From positions 1-6,634 of the forward strand of contig DATFRP010000052.1 in NCBI GenBank assembly GCA_035263125.1: 6,634 nucleotides of DNA, in the 5' to 3' direction. Both the position numbers and the translations under genes were made by a program. The notes beneath the pieces are model-generated. The model saw only the letters and a program-made list of their open reading frames with translations, had not been told where the DNA came from and did no database searches. This document shows positions 1-5,661 of this stretch, in pieces (the first letter of the stretch is position 1; each line of letters starts with the position of its first letter). The stretch is from Gp6-AA40 sp035263125. GTDB lineage: Bacteria > Acidobacteriota > Vicinamibacteria > Vicinamibacterales > UBA2999.

Positions 1-1
1 G

Positions 2-418
2 GATACCAACCTGGCGGCAGCCGCCCAGATCATGTGGGATTGCGACTGCGGAGCGGTTCCGGTCGTCGGTGAAGACCGTGCGCTCCTCGGAATGATCACC
101 GATCGAGACATCTGCATCGCGACGACGACCCGATCGGTCGCACCGGCCGACATCCAGGTTCGCCACGTGATGTCCACCGGCAACGTGTATTCGTGCCGTC
201 CCGAAGACGACGTCCGTACCGCACTCGCCACGATGGGAACGCATCGTGTCCGCCGGCTTCCCGTCGTCGACCGGCAGAACAAACTGGTGGGGATTCTCTC
301 AATCAACGATCTCGTGCGACACGCCGAGCATCGTGCTGGAGCTGGAGTGCCCGGTGACGAGTTCATCGAGGCGTTGCAGTCGATCAGCAACCCCACTCAC
401 GCCCACGCGCACGCATGA
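2..418 (+). CDS. Tandem CBS-domain protein, 5' end outside the window
   Basis: This is the C-terminal part of a protein made of two CBS domains. The reading frame is open from base 2, so the gene starts before the window; the ATG at 32 lies inside the first CBS repeat (following D-T-N-L-A-A-A-A-Q-I) and is not the true start. The first repeat shows the usual ending, G-A-V-P-V-V-G followed by L-G-M-I-T-D-R-D-I. The second runs from about V-R-H-V-M-S to V-G-I-L-S-I-N-D-L, with L-P-V-V-D in between. CBS pairs form a Bateman module that typically binds adenosyl ligands such as AMP, ATP or SAM. No catalytic domain follows, so this looks like a small stand-alone CBS protein, often annotated as stress or signal-transduction related; that role is inferred. 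The tail ends in alternating His-Ala (T-H-A-H-A-H-A). It converges on the permease gene with a 34-bp gap in which I see no clear terminator. Confidence 0.9.
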   Translation, partial: DTNLAAAAQIMWDCDCGAVPVVGEDRALLGMITDRDICIATTTRSVAPADIQVRHVMSTGNVYSCRPEDDVRTALATMGTHRVRRLPVVDRQNKLVGILSINDLVRHAEHRAGAGVPGDEFIEALQSISNPTHAHAHA

Positions 419-452
419 TGCGCGAGCGCAGCTACCAGCCCGCACCGTGCGC

Positions 453-2882
453 CTACGTCCGCAGCGCTTCGGACGGGCTGGTTGCTGAGGCGCGCCTCAG
501 CGGGATGTAGCTCGCGACCAGCGCCAGCATCAGCACGCCGCCGCTCGCAACGAGATACGTGATCAGGTCGCGCGAGCTGGTCCGATACGGTGTCCCGAAC
601 AGCAGTGGCGCCGCCATCAGCGCGACGCACGCGCCGGACGTGATACCGATCAGCACCGGCCGCAACTCGGGGCGCATCATCGAGGCGATCAAATCGCGCC
701 GCTTCGCACCGAGCGCAGCCCGGATCGCCAGCTCACGCACCCGCGTCCGCGCCGAGAATGCCGCGACGGCGTAGATTCCGATCGCGCAGAGCACGACCGC
801 CATGTGCCCGAACACCTCGAGCAGGCGGACGTTGACCCGCCGCGGCACGAGCGATGATGCCCAGACGGTCTCGAGCGTCCGCGCCGTTGATGCCGCGACT
901 CCCGGATCAACCTGATGAACGGATTGTCGAATCTGTTCGGATAGACGCGACGGCTCGACCGGACCACGCACCACCCAATACATTCGGGCAGCCAGCAGCG
1001 ACGCCTGCGATGCTGGCATCTGATGCAGGGGAACGTAGAGATCGGCCGTGGACGCCGTGTCCAACGAGAAGTGCTTCACGTCGCTGACGACGCCCACGAC
1101 CTCCATCGGTGCCGACGCTGTGGCCTGCATGATTTGAACGGACCGGCCCACGGCGCGCTGGCCAGGCCAGTGCCGGTCTGCAAACGTGCGGCTCACGATG
1201 GCGACGGGTTGTCCGTCTTCGCGATCGCGATCGGTGAACGAACGGCCGTCGAGGACGGCGATGCCGGCCGCCTCGAAGTACTCCGGACTCGCCACGCGAA
1301 AGTGCGCCTGCGGCACTTCGTCTGGCGGCGGCGTCGGCCGATCCGGGAACCCCACGTCCATCGTCGACAGGAGGCCGCTCAACGGAAGCAGCGAGATTGC
1401 GCCCGCCCGGTCGACGCCAGGACGTGCGTGGAGACGCTCGCCGACCGCATCAACGAAGCGCGCGAGCGCATCACGAGTGGCATATGACGTCGGAGGCAGC
1501 GAGAGCTGGACCGACACGGCAGCGTCGGGTGTGAAGCCTGGCGCGACCTGCTCGAGTCGCGCGAGGCCCTTCGCGGCGATCCCCATGCCGATCAGCAGTA
1601 CGGTTGCGGCTCCGACCTGCACGGCGACGAACGTTCGTCTGACCCTCGCCTGTCGACGCACAGCCGTGATCGACCTGGTGATGCCGTGCAGTGCGTGTGC
1701 GGTGTCGCGCGCGACGACACCCGCCGGAAGGACTCCGCACGCGATCGCGGTGATCGCCGAGACGAACAAGGCAAACGCGAGCACGTCTCCGTTGAACCCG
1801 ACATCCGACATCTGTGGAAAGTCCGTGGGCCCCCACACACGCCACGCCATGAAGCCGAGCACCGCGAGGCCGGTGCCGACAACGCCGCCACCTGCGGCGA
1901 GTACTGCGGCCTCTCCGAGCAGTTGGCGCCCGAGCCGGCCACGCGAGGCGCCGAGGGCGAGACGCACGGCGAACTCGGTCTGCCGGCCGGTCGCACGCAC
2001 GAGCAGGAGGTTCGCGAGATTGCCGCAGCCGGTCATCAGCAGCATGCCGACGGCCGCGAACAGCGTCCACAGAATGGCGCGGTAGTCGCGCACGATCTCC
2101 TCGTGGAGCGTGTAGAGGCTGATTCCGATCTTGCGGGCGTTCTCGTCGGGGTAGGCACGCTGGAGCCGATGCGCGATCGCGTCCAGATCGCCCTTCGCCT
2201 GCGCGAGCGTGACGCCCGGCGCCAGTCGCGCGATGACGCGCAGGAAGTTCGCGCCGCGATCCGATCGGCGCGGGTCGCCTGCGGTGACGAGCGGGACCGC
2301 GAGCCCCGCGTCGCGGAACGGAAAGAGAAAGCGCGGAGGCAGCACGCCGACGACGGTATAGCGCGCACCGTTGAGGGTGATGTCGCGATCCAGGATGTCG
2401 GCGCGACCGCCGAATCGCGTGATCCACAACGTATGCGTGAGCACCACGACGCGTGCGTCGCGTGCTTCGTCCTCTGGGCTGAGCGTTCGGCCGAGTGATG
2501 GACGCACGCCGAGCAGCGAGAAGAACCCGCCCGACACGCGCGTGCCTTCGAGCCGTTCGGGCGGCCCGATGCCGGTGAGATTCGCGGTCCAGTTCGTGAA
2601 CGGCGCAAGGCCTGCCAGCGTGGTCGCCTCGCGGCGGTAATCTTCGAGATCAGGAAGAGAGAGCGGGGCGCGGTCGCGCTCGGTGCGCGTGTTGTACATC
2701 CAGACCAGGCGGTCGGGATCGCGCGCCGGCAGGTCGCGAAGGAGGGCGGCCTCCACGAGTCCGAACATCAGCGTCGATGCGCCGATGCCGGTCGCGAGGA
2801 CGATGACGGCGACGGCGGCGTATGCGGGAGCACGCCGCGTCAGTCGCAGCGCATGACGGATGCCGAGCAGTACTTCTGACAT
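453..2882 (-). CDS. ABC transporter permease, acidobacterial duplicated orphan permease (MacB/FtsX type)
   Basis: This 809-residue inner-membrane protein has the duplicated architecture of acidobacterial orphan permeases. Residues 1-20 (I-R-H-A-L-R-L-T-R-R-A-P) lead into a first membrane helix at about 20-48. A MacB-like periplasmic domain follows to about 265, then an FtsX block of three helices at roughly 268-390 with G-N-L-A-N-L-L-L-V and R-L-A-L-G-A. A second helix at about 416-440, a second periplasmic domain at about 450-680 and a second FtsX block at 685-795 with R-A-A-L-G-A (721-726) complete the duplication. The length is normal for the family. Such proteins are thought to couple to a separate ATPase for efflux or mechanotransmission; none is in this window. 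The ATG at 2882 is the only possible start near the conserved N-terminus, because an in-frame TGA (the chrB stop) lies six codons upstream and the five codons between contain no start. No Shine-Dalgarno sequence precedes it, which suggests leaderless or coupled translation. Substrate unknown. Confidence 0.93.
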   Translation of the reverse strand: MSEVLLGIRHALRLTRRAPAYAAVAVIVLATGIGASTLMFGLVEAALLRDLPARDPDRLVWMYNTRTERDRAPLSLPDLEDYRREATTLAGLAPFTNWTANLTGIGPPERLEGTRVSGGFFSLLGVRPSLGRTLSPEDEARDARVVVLTHTLWITRFGGRADILDRDITLNGARYTVVGVLPPRFLFPFRDAGLAVPLVTAGDPRRSDRGANFLRVIARLAPGVTLAQAKGDLDAIAHRLQRAYPDENARKIGISLYTLHEEIVRDYRAILWTLFAAVGMLLMTGCGNLANLLLVRATGRQTEFAVRLALGASRGRLGRQLLGEAAVLAAGGGVVGTGLAVLGFMAWRVWGPTDFPQMSDVGFNGDVLAFALFVSAITAIACGVLPAGVVARDTAHALHGITRSITAVRRQARVRRTFVAVQVGAATVLLIGMGIAAKGLARLEQVAPGFTPDAAVSVQLSLPPTSYATRDALARFVDAVGERLHARPGVDRAGAISLLPLSGLLSTMDVGFPDRPTPPPDEVPQAHFRVASPEYFEAAGIAVLDGRSFTDRDREDGQPVAIVSRTFADRHWPGQRAVGRSVQIMQATASAPMEVVGVVSDVKHFSLDTASTADLYVPLHQMPASQASLLAARMYWVVRGPVEPSRLSEQIRQSVHQVDPGVAASTARTLETVWASSLVPRRVNVRLLEVFGHMAVVLCAIGIYAVAAFSARTRVRELAIRAALGAKRRDLIASMMRPELRPVLIGITSGACVALMAAPLLFGTPYRTSSRDLITYLVASGGVLMLALVASYIPLRRASATSPSEALRT

Positions 2883-2898
2883 GTAACAATTGTTACAT
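2881..2898. promoter_or_regulatory. Perfect 18-bp palindrome over the permease start codon, operator candidate
   Basis: ATGTAACAATTGTTACAT is a perfect inverted repeat. It runs from the last base of the chrB stop codon across the whole 15-nt gap and into the first two bases of the permease ATG. It has the form ATGT-N10-ACAT, which resembles described PadR-family operators, and PadR-type regulators are frequent neighbours of acidobacterial orphan permeases. No regulator gene is visible here, so the identity of the binding protein is inference. A further half-site, TGTTAC, lies at 2912-2917, 21 bp (two helical turns) from the TGTTAC at 2891-2896. The site is AT-rich against a GC-rich background. 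Confidence 0.6.
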
Positions 2899-2917
2899 CA
2901 TTCAGTTCTACTGTTAC
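2889..2917 (-). promoter_or_regulatory. Possible promoter for a leaderless permease transcript
   Basis: Read on the minus strand, GTAACA (2917-2912; four of six matches to TTGACA) is followed by a 17-nt spacer and AACAAT (2894-2889; four of six matches to TATAAT). The latter is preceded by TG in extended -10 position. Six nucleotides then separate the -10 box from the A of the permease ATG, so transcription would begin at or very near the start codon. This agrees with the absence of a Shine-Dalgarno sequence. The matches are weak and the assignment rests mainly on spacing and position. Confidence 0.35.
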
Positions 2918-3980
2918 TACGCTGTCGACGGGCTCGGCCAGAGCTCAGCCGGCTCGCCTCGAACGAGAGATACAACGCCTCGAACATCTCCATGCCACGC
3001 GCCAGCAGGTCGTCGTCATCACGATGGGCGCGCTGCAACCCATCCACGAGGGCACCAATCGCGGGCGCCTCGGGGGTGCGGTATCGACCATCCTTCAGAT
3101 CGAGGTCGTGGACGACTTCAGCGAGCCGCGTCAGCGTCGGCGTCTCCAGCCCGAACGTCGAGCACAACGTCTCGAAGGTGCATCGGTCCCCGTGATGGCT
3201 CAACTCGACGCCAAACATGTCGAACGGGATCGCGCCCGTGGGCACGCGCTTGCGATCGTCGGCAAACGCGAACCGTGCCTGTGGATCGATGAAGCGTCGA
3301 ATCAGCCAGGACGACGCCATGCGGTCGATGCCCGGTCGCGGACGAGTGATCCAGGTTCTTCCGCGGTACGTGCGTCGATCACGTGGAGACGCACTCGCCG
3401 ATGCCCGACCGACGGCGTCGAGCGGCGCCTCTTCGAGCTGGTGCAGGAACGCGTCGACCCGCTCGCGTCCGGGGCTGCCGAAGAAATCGAGCTGCTCGAT
3501 CGCCGCCAGCTGCTGACGGAACGAATCGATGCTCCTGGCTCTCTCGAGTGTCGCAGACCTGGAGGGCTTCGAGCGATGCTTCAGCGCGCGCTCGACATCG
3601 CCGGCGAGCGCGTCGTAGGCCTCCTGCCGCGCACGATTGAACGCGTCGACGAGCTCAACGTCCGTCCAGTTGTCGATCGACGCCGCGGAGAAAACGGTCG
3701 CCTCGCCTCCTGACGATGTGATCTCCGCTTTCAGCCACTCGAAGTCCTCGCGGGTGGCCGGCGTGTCCGGCAGGACGTAAGCCGCCTGTTTCACGGGGAG
3801 CGCACCGATCTGCTGCAGTCGGCGCCAGGTGCGAACCCGAAGGTTGGACGGATGCGCGGGAAGTTGATGAACGAGGAGCAGCCAGCGTTGCGACGGCAGC
3901 CGCCCTGAGGTTGATCGCGGAAGTGAGGACTCGCGCGTCGTGCGACGTGACACGCGGCGCGAGACGTTACGACGTGACAC
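2898..3980 (-). CDS. chrB: ChrB-like chromate resistance protein
   Basis: This protein has both regions of ChrB. From about residue 31 (Q-R-W-L-L-L-V-H-Q-L-P) to about 175 it matches the ChrB N-terminal domain, including R-T-W-R-R-L-Q-Q-I-G-A and A-A-Y-V-L-P. From 208 to about 340 it matches the ChrB C-terminal domain: T-W-I-T-R-P-R-P-G-I-D-R, S-S-W-L-I-R-R-F-I-D-P, S-H-H-G-D-R-C-T-F-E and V-V-H-D-L-D-L-K-D. In studied bacteria ChrB senses chromate and regulates the chrA efflux gene, or contributes to resistance in another way; here the role is inferred from family only and no chrA is present. The start is unsettled. The longest frame begins at GTG 3980, but residues 1-25 are repetitive (S-R-R) and family proteins usually begin only a few residues before the W-L-L-L-V-H-Q motif. 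GTG at 3953 and CTG at 3899 are the alternatives, none with a good ribosome binding site. The stop lies 15 nt before the permease ATG, in the same frame. Confidence 0.85.
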   Translation of the reverse strand: MSRRNVSRRVSRRTTRESSLPRSTSGRLPSQRWLLLVHQLPAHPSNLRVRTWRRLQQIGALPVKQAAYVLPDTPATREDFEWLKAEITSSGGEATVFSAASIDNWTDVELVDAFNRARQEAYDALAGDVERALKHRSKPSRSATLERARSIDSFRQQLAAIEQLDFFGSPGRERVDAFLHQLEEAPLDAVGRASASASPRDRRTYRGRTWITRPRPGIDRMASSWLIRRFIDPQARFAFADDRKRVPTGAIPFDMFGVELSHHGDRCTFETLCSTFGLETPTLTRLAEVVHDLDLKDGRYRTPEAPAIGALVDGLQRAHRDDDDLLARGMEMFEALYLSFEASRLSSGRARRQRSNSRTE

Positions 3981-3981
3981 G
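3943..3981. repeat. 12-bp direct repeat, 27-bp period, at the chrB 5' end
   Basis: CGACGTGACACG occurs at 3943-3954 and again at 3970-3981. The 27-bp period keeps reading frame, so the longest chrB frame would encode V-S-R-R or M-S-R-R twice. Because these residues fall outside the recognisable ChrB domain, the copies may instead be non-coding sites near the chrB promoter. A short inverted element, CGTCG-TG-CGACG, overlaps the left copy at 3936-3947. Function is unknown. Confidence 0.5.
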
Positions 3982-3985
3982 GAAA

Positions 3986-4007
3986 GTCCGGCTCGAGCCG
4001 GACACTA
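3986..4007. repeat. REP-like palindrome, copy A
   Basis: GTCCGGCTCGAGCCGGAC (3986-4003) is a perfect 18-bp palindrome followed by ACTA. The last three bases of the unit (CTA, 4005-4007) are the TAG stop of the minus-strand DUF6152 gene, so the palindrome sits immediately 3' of that gene. Only a short T-run (TTT on the minus strand) follows, so it is not a convincing intrinsic terminator. An almost identical unit occurs at 5662-5683 in the same orientation and also just 3' of a minus-strand gene. Confidence 0.8.
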
Positions 4008-4409
4008 TTGAGCGGGACCGGTGTCGAACGACGATCCCGCGAACACGCGGCGCCCGTCGGCGAGTGTCACGGTGCGTGCGTTGGCGACGTGTGGATTCGT
4101 TTTCGAGTGGAAGCCGGTCACCGTCACCTTGTGTCCGGCCTTGAGCGAATTGCGGGTCCAGCCCTGCCTCATCAGGCCGTTGGGCGGGCCCAGCTCGAAG
4201 TCCCAGCTGAAGACCTTGCCGTCCTTGTCGATCTCGTCGATGTAGAGACGCGCGTGCGGGTTGGTCCATTCGAGCTTGGTCACCGTGCCCGACACCGTGA
4301 GCGGTTTGTTCGAATCGAACTCCGCGGCGAACGAATGGTGCGCGCCAACCGGAACCACCGCTGCGATGAGTGCGACCGCGGTGAACACAGCCAGTGAGGT
4401 GACCTTCAT
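4005..4409 (-). CDS. Secreted DUF6152 family protein
   Basis: This 134-residue protein has a clear signal peptide: M-K-V followed by a hydrophobic stretch to about residue 21, then V-G-A, with cleavage predicted before H-H-S-F at residue 24. The mature part matches DUF6152: H-H-S-F-A-A-E-F-D, V-S-G-T-V-T-K-L-E-W-T-N-P-H (39-52), F-E-L-G-P-P-N-G-L (71-79), R-Q-G-W-T-R-N-S-L-K-A-G (81-92), V-T-V-T-G-F and V-T-L-A-D-G-R-R-V-F-A-G. It is probably a small beta-rich protein acting in the periplasm or outside the cell; the biochemical function is unknown. The start at 4409 is well supported by AAGGAG at 4422-4417, seven nucleotides upstream. It diverges from the PRTADG-family gene at 4461. A second DUF6152 C-terminus lies at the right edge of the window, next to a paralog of that same neighbour. 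Confidence 0.9.
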   Translation of the reverse strand: MKVTSLAVFTAVALIAAVVPVGAHHSFAAEFDSNKPLTVSGTVTKLEWTNPHARLYIDEIDKDGKVFSWDFELGPPNGLMRQGWTRNSLKAGHKVTVTGFHSKTNPHVANARTVTLADGRRVFAGSSFDTGPAQ

Positions 4410-4435
4410 CGACTCGCTCCTTGCGTCTGGTCGAG

Positions 4436-4442
4436 CATAATA
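4436..4442. promoter_or_regulatory. Overlapping divergent -10 boxes (bidirectional promoter candidate)
   Basis: The plus strand reads CATAAT at 4436-4441 (five of six matches to TATAAT) and the minus strand reads TATTAT at 4442-4437 (five of six). The boxes overlap by five bases in the middle of the 51-bp gap between the two divergent start codons. Predicted transcription starts would leave about 13 nt of leader for the plus gene and about 21 nt for the minus gene, each containing the ribosome binding site. Neither strand has a good -35 box. This is an island of A and T in GC-rich sequence. Confidence 0.5.
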
Positions 4443-4449
4443 CCCCCGC

Positions 4450-4455
4450 AGGAGG
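4450..4455 (+). promoter_or_regulatory. Ribosome binding site of the PRTADG-family gene
   Basis: A perfect AGGAGG lies five nucleotides before the ATG at 4461 and fixes that start. Confidence 0.85.
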
Positions 4456-4460
4456 AAGAC

Positions 4461-5276
4461 ATGAAAGCCGTCATCAGGCTGGTGGGCATGCTGGCGATCG
4501 TCGCCGGGCTCACGACATCGACGTCGGCGCAGTGGCCGAAACACGCGTCGAAGAACGTGCCGAAGACCACGAGCGGCGAACCGAATCTCAATGCGCCGGC
4601 GCCCCGAACCGCTGATGGCGAGCCCGACTTTTCCGGACTCTGGCGCGGAGCCGGAGGGCTCGGTCGACAGGGCGCGCCTGCGCCGCCGCCGAACGGACCG
4701 CCGGTCGCCGGCTTTCGCGACGTCGCCGCCAACATCAAGGAAGGCTTGCCGTTCACACCGTGGGCGCAGGGTGTCCTGAAGGAACGGATGGCGGGCAACA
4801 GCAAGGACAATCCAGAAGCGCACTGCCTGCCGATGGGCATCATGCAGTTCCACACGCAGGGCGCTCCGCGCAAGTTCATTCAGACGCCCGACGAAATCGT
4901 GATCCTCTACGAAGCCAGCTCCGGCATCAGACAGATCTTCACTGATGGCCGTGCGCTGCCGAAGGTGACCGACGATCTGCAACCGTGGTACTACGGCTAC
5001 TCGGTCGGCAAGTGGGAAGGCGACACGCTCGTCGTCGAGAGCGTCGGCTTTCGCGAGGACGGGTGGCTGGACATCATTGGCACGCCGATGACCGACGCCG
5101 CCAAGGTCACCGAGCGCATTCGGCGCCCGACGTTCGGCAAGATGGAGATCGATATCACGGTCGACGACAAGAAGGCGTACACGAAGCCGTGGACCGTGCG
5201 CGTCAACCAGGAACTGATGCTCGATCAGGAGCTGATCGAGTTCATCTGCGAGGAGAATCAGCGGTTCGGAAAATAG
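4461..5276 (+). CDS. Secreted protein of the acidobacterial PRTADG family, function unknown
   Basis: This 271-residue protein has an N-terminal signal peptide: M-K-A-V-I-R, a hydrophobic core to about 17, and T-S-A with cleavage predicted before Q24. The mature protein carries P-R-T-A-D-G-E-P-D-F-S-G-L-W at 48-61, a proline-rich linker (about 72-82), H-C-L-P-M-G at 121-126, V-I-L-Y-E at 147-151, F-T-D-G-R at 160-164, G-K-W-E-G-D-T-L-V-V-E at 183-193, V-T-E-R at 216-219, K-P-W at 242-244 and F-I-C-E-E-N at 261-266. I know such proteins as abundant, usually hypothetical, secreted proteins of Acidobacteriota; no catalytic site is recognised. The only two cysteines of the mature chain, C122 and C263, have counterparts in the paralog at 5692-6489 and may form a disulfide. 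It is divergently transcribed from a DUF6152 gene. Gene structure is certain; function is not. Confidence 0.9.
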   Translation: MKAVIRLVGMLAIVAGLTTSTSAQWPKHASKNVPKTTSGEPNLNAPAPRTADGEPDFSGLWRGAGGLGRQGAPAPPPNGPPVAGFRDVAANIKEGLPFTPWAQGVLKERMAGNSKDNPEAHCLPMGIMQFHTQGAPRKFIQTPDEIVILYEASSGIRQIFTDGRALPKVTDDLQPWYYGYSVGKWEGDTLVVESVGFREDGWLDIIGTPMTDAAKVTERIRRPTFGKMEIDITVDDKKAYTKPWTVRVNQELMLDQELIEFICEENQRFGK

Positions 5277-5283
5277 CGGGCGC

Positions 5284-5354
5284 CACGGAGAGAGGCAAGA
5301 GCCACCAAGAGACACGGAGAATCTAGGCCACAACGATCACGAAGAACACGAAGT
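5284..5354. repeat. Degenerate run of 8-bp CAC-purine units with 9-10-bp spacing
   Basis: CACGGAGA (5284), CACCAAGA (5303), CACGGAGA (5313), CACAACGA (5329), CACGAAGA (5338) and CACGAAGT (5347) form a degenerate series. The last three are spaced exactly 9 bp, and 5303 to 5313 is 10 bp. All but the first lie in the left arm of the large hairpin at 5303-5430. Similar purine-rich CAC-unit repeats occur between genes in Acidobacteriota and some other environmental phyla (from memory). No coding function is evident. Confidence 0.6.
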
Positions 5355-5430
5355 CGAGAAACGGAGAGTGTTATCTCCGTGTCGCTTTGTGATCTTCGTG
5401 ATCGTCGTGACCTAAATTCTCCGTTTGGTG
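5303..5430. repeat. Long imperfect inverted repeat (128-bp hairpin)
   Basis: The left arm, 5303-5367, is nearly complementary to the right arm, 5374-5430, around a 6-nt loop GTGTTA at 5368-5373. Comparing the left arm with the reverse complement of the right arm, the 28 bases from GAGAAT to CACGAAG differ at only three positions. The outer part pairs again (CACCAA with TTGGTG) after a five-base bulge in the left arm. The hairpin starts 27 nt after the stop of the plus-strand gene ending at 5276, so it could act as a terminator or mRNA 3'-end stabiliser, but there is no T-run. It may instead be a non-autonomous mobile repeat. It contains no ORF of its own. Confidence 0.75.
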
Positions 5431-5640
5431 TGACGTACCCGCGCGTGGGACGTCGATGCGAATCGGGAGCACACCCGACGTGCGGCGCTGTAAGTTGATC
5501 ACGTTCTGCGATGGCGGGACGGTCTGTGGCTCGCGATCGACTCGCTCGACTCCATTGCCGAATGTGACGGTTCTGGCCGTCGAGCGCACGTCCACTGTCG
5601 GTGTTTCGGCGGTAACGGTTAGTGTTTCCGAGCACTTCAA
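5425..5640 (-). pseudogene. Decayed fragment resembling a TonB-receptor or carboxypeptidase-regulatory-domain protein
   Basis: The minus-strand frame from 5640 (TTG) encodes 72 residues that look like real protein: S-E-T-L-T-V-T-A-E-T-P-T-V-D-V near the start, then Q-N-V-I-N-L-Q-R-R, and S-G-V-L-P-I-R-I-D-V-P-R-A-G-T-S-H-Q at the end. The first motif is typical of acidobacterial outer-membrane proteins in which a carboxypeptidase-like regulatory domain precedes a TonB plug. I recall the second and third from C-terminal ends of other acidobacterial regulatory-domain proteins. The similarity stops at H-Q, exactly where the outer arm of the hairpin begins, and the frame then runs through the hairpin to a stop at 5371. 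There is no signal peptide, no ribosome binding site and no credible start, and the REP-like palindrome lies just upstream. A fragment cut at both ends is the simplest reading; a small functional ORF cannot be excluded. Confidence 0.45.
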
Positions 5641-5661
5641 AAAGGTGGAACTGCCGTCGTT

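Noticed and set aside
419..452. Possible terminator between the CBS gene and the permease.
   Set aside because: Short GC-rich complementary stretches exist, but no stable stem followed by a T-run on either strand.
1471..2498. Long alternative frames on both strands within the permease gene, such as 1471-2427 minus and 1686-2498 plus.
   Set aside because: They are rich in Arg, Ala and Pro without domains and overlap a clearly homologous permease. High GC content explains their openness.
2881..2898. The palindrome as a transposon end or recombination site.
   Set aside because: There is no target duplication, second copy or recombinase nearby. Its position on the start codon and the half-site spacing fit an operator better.
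3024..3713. A 229-residue plus-strand open frame opposite chrB.
   Set aside because: It is antisense to recognisable ChrB domains, has no motif of its own and has no convincing ribosome binding site.
3986..4003. Copy A of the palindrome as an intrinsic terminator.
   Set aside because: The minus strand has only TTT after the stem, and copy B has no T-run, so the shared element does not look like a Rho-independent terminator.
4005..5333. A 442-residue minus-strand open frame running through the DUF6152 gene and antisense to the 4461-5276 gene.
   Set aside because: Only its last 134 residues are a real protein, with their own signal peptide and ribosome binding site at 4409. The upstream part is a GC-driven antisense shadow of a well-supported plus-strand gene.
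5303..5430. The repeat cluster as a CRISPR array.
   Set aside because: The units are 8-bp degenerate repeats with 9-10-bp spacing and form one inverted repeat. There are no identical 23-40-bp repeats with unique spacers and no cas genes.
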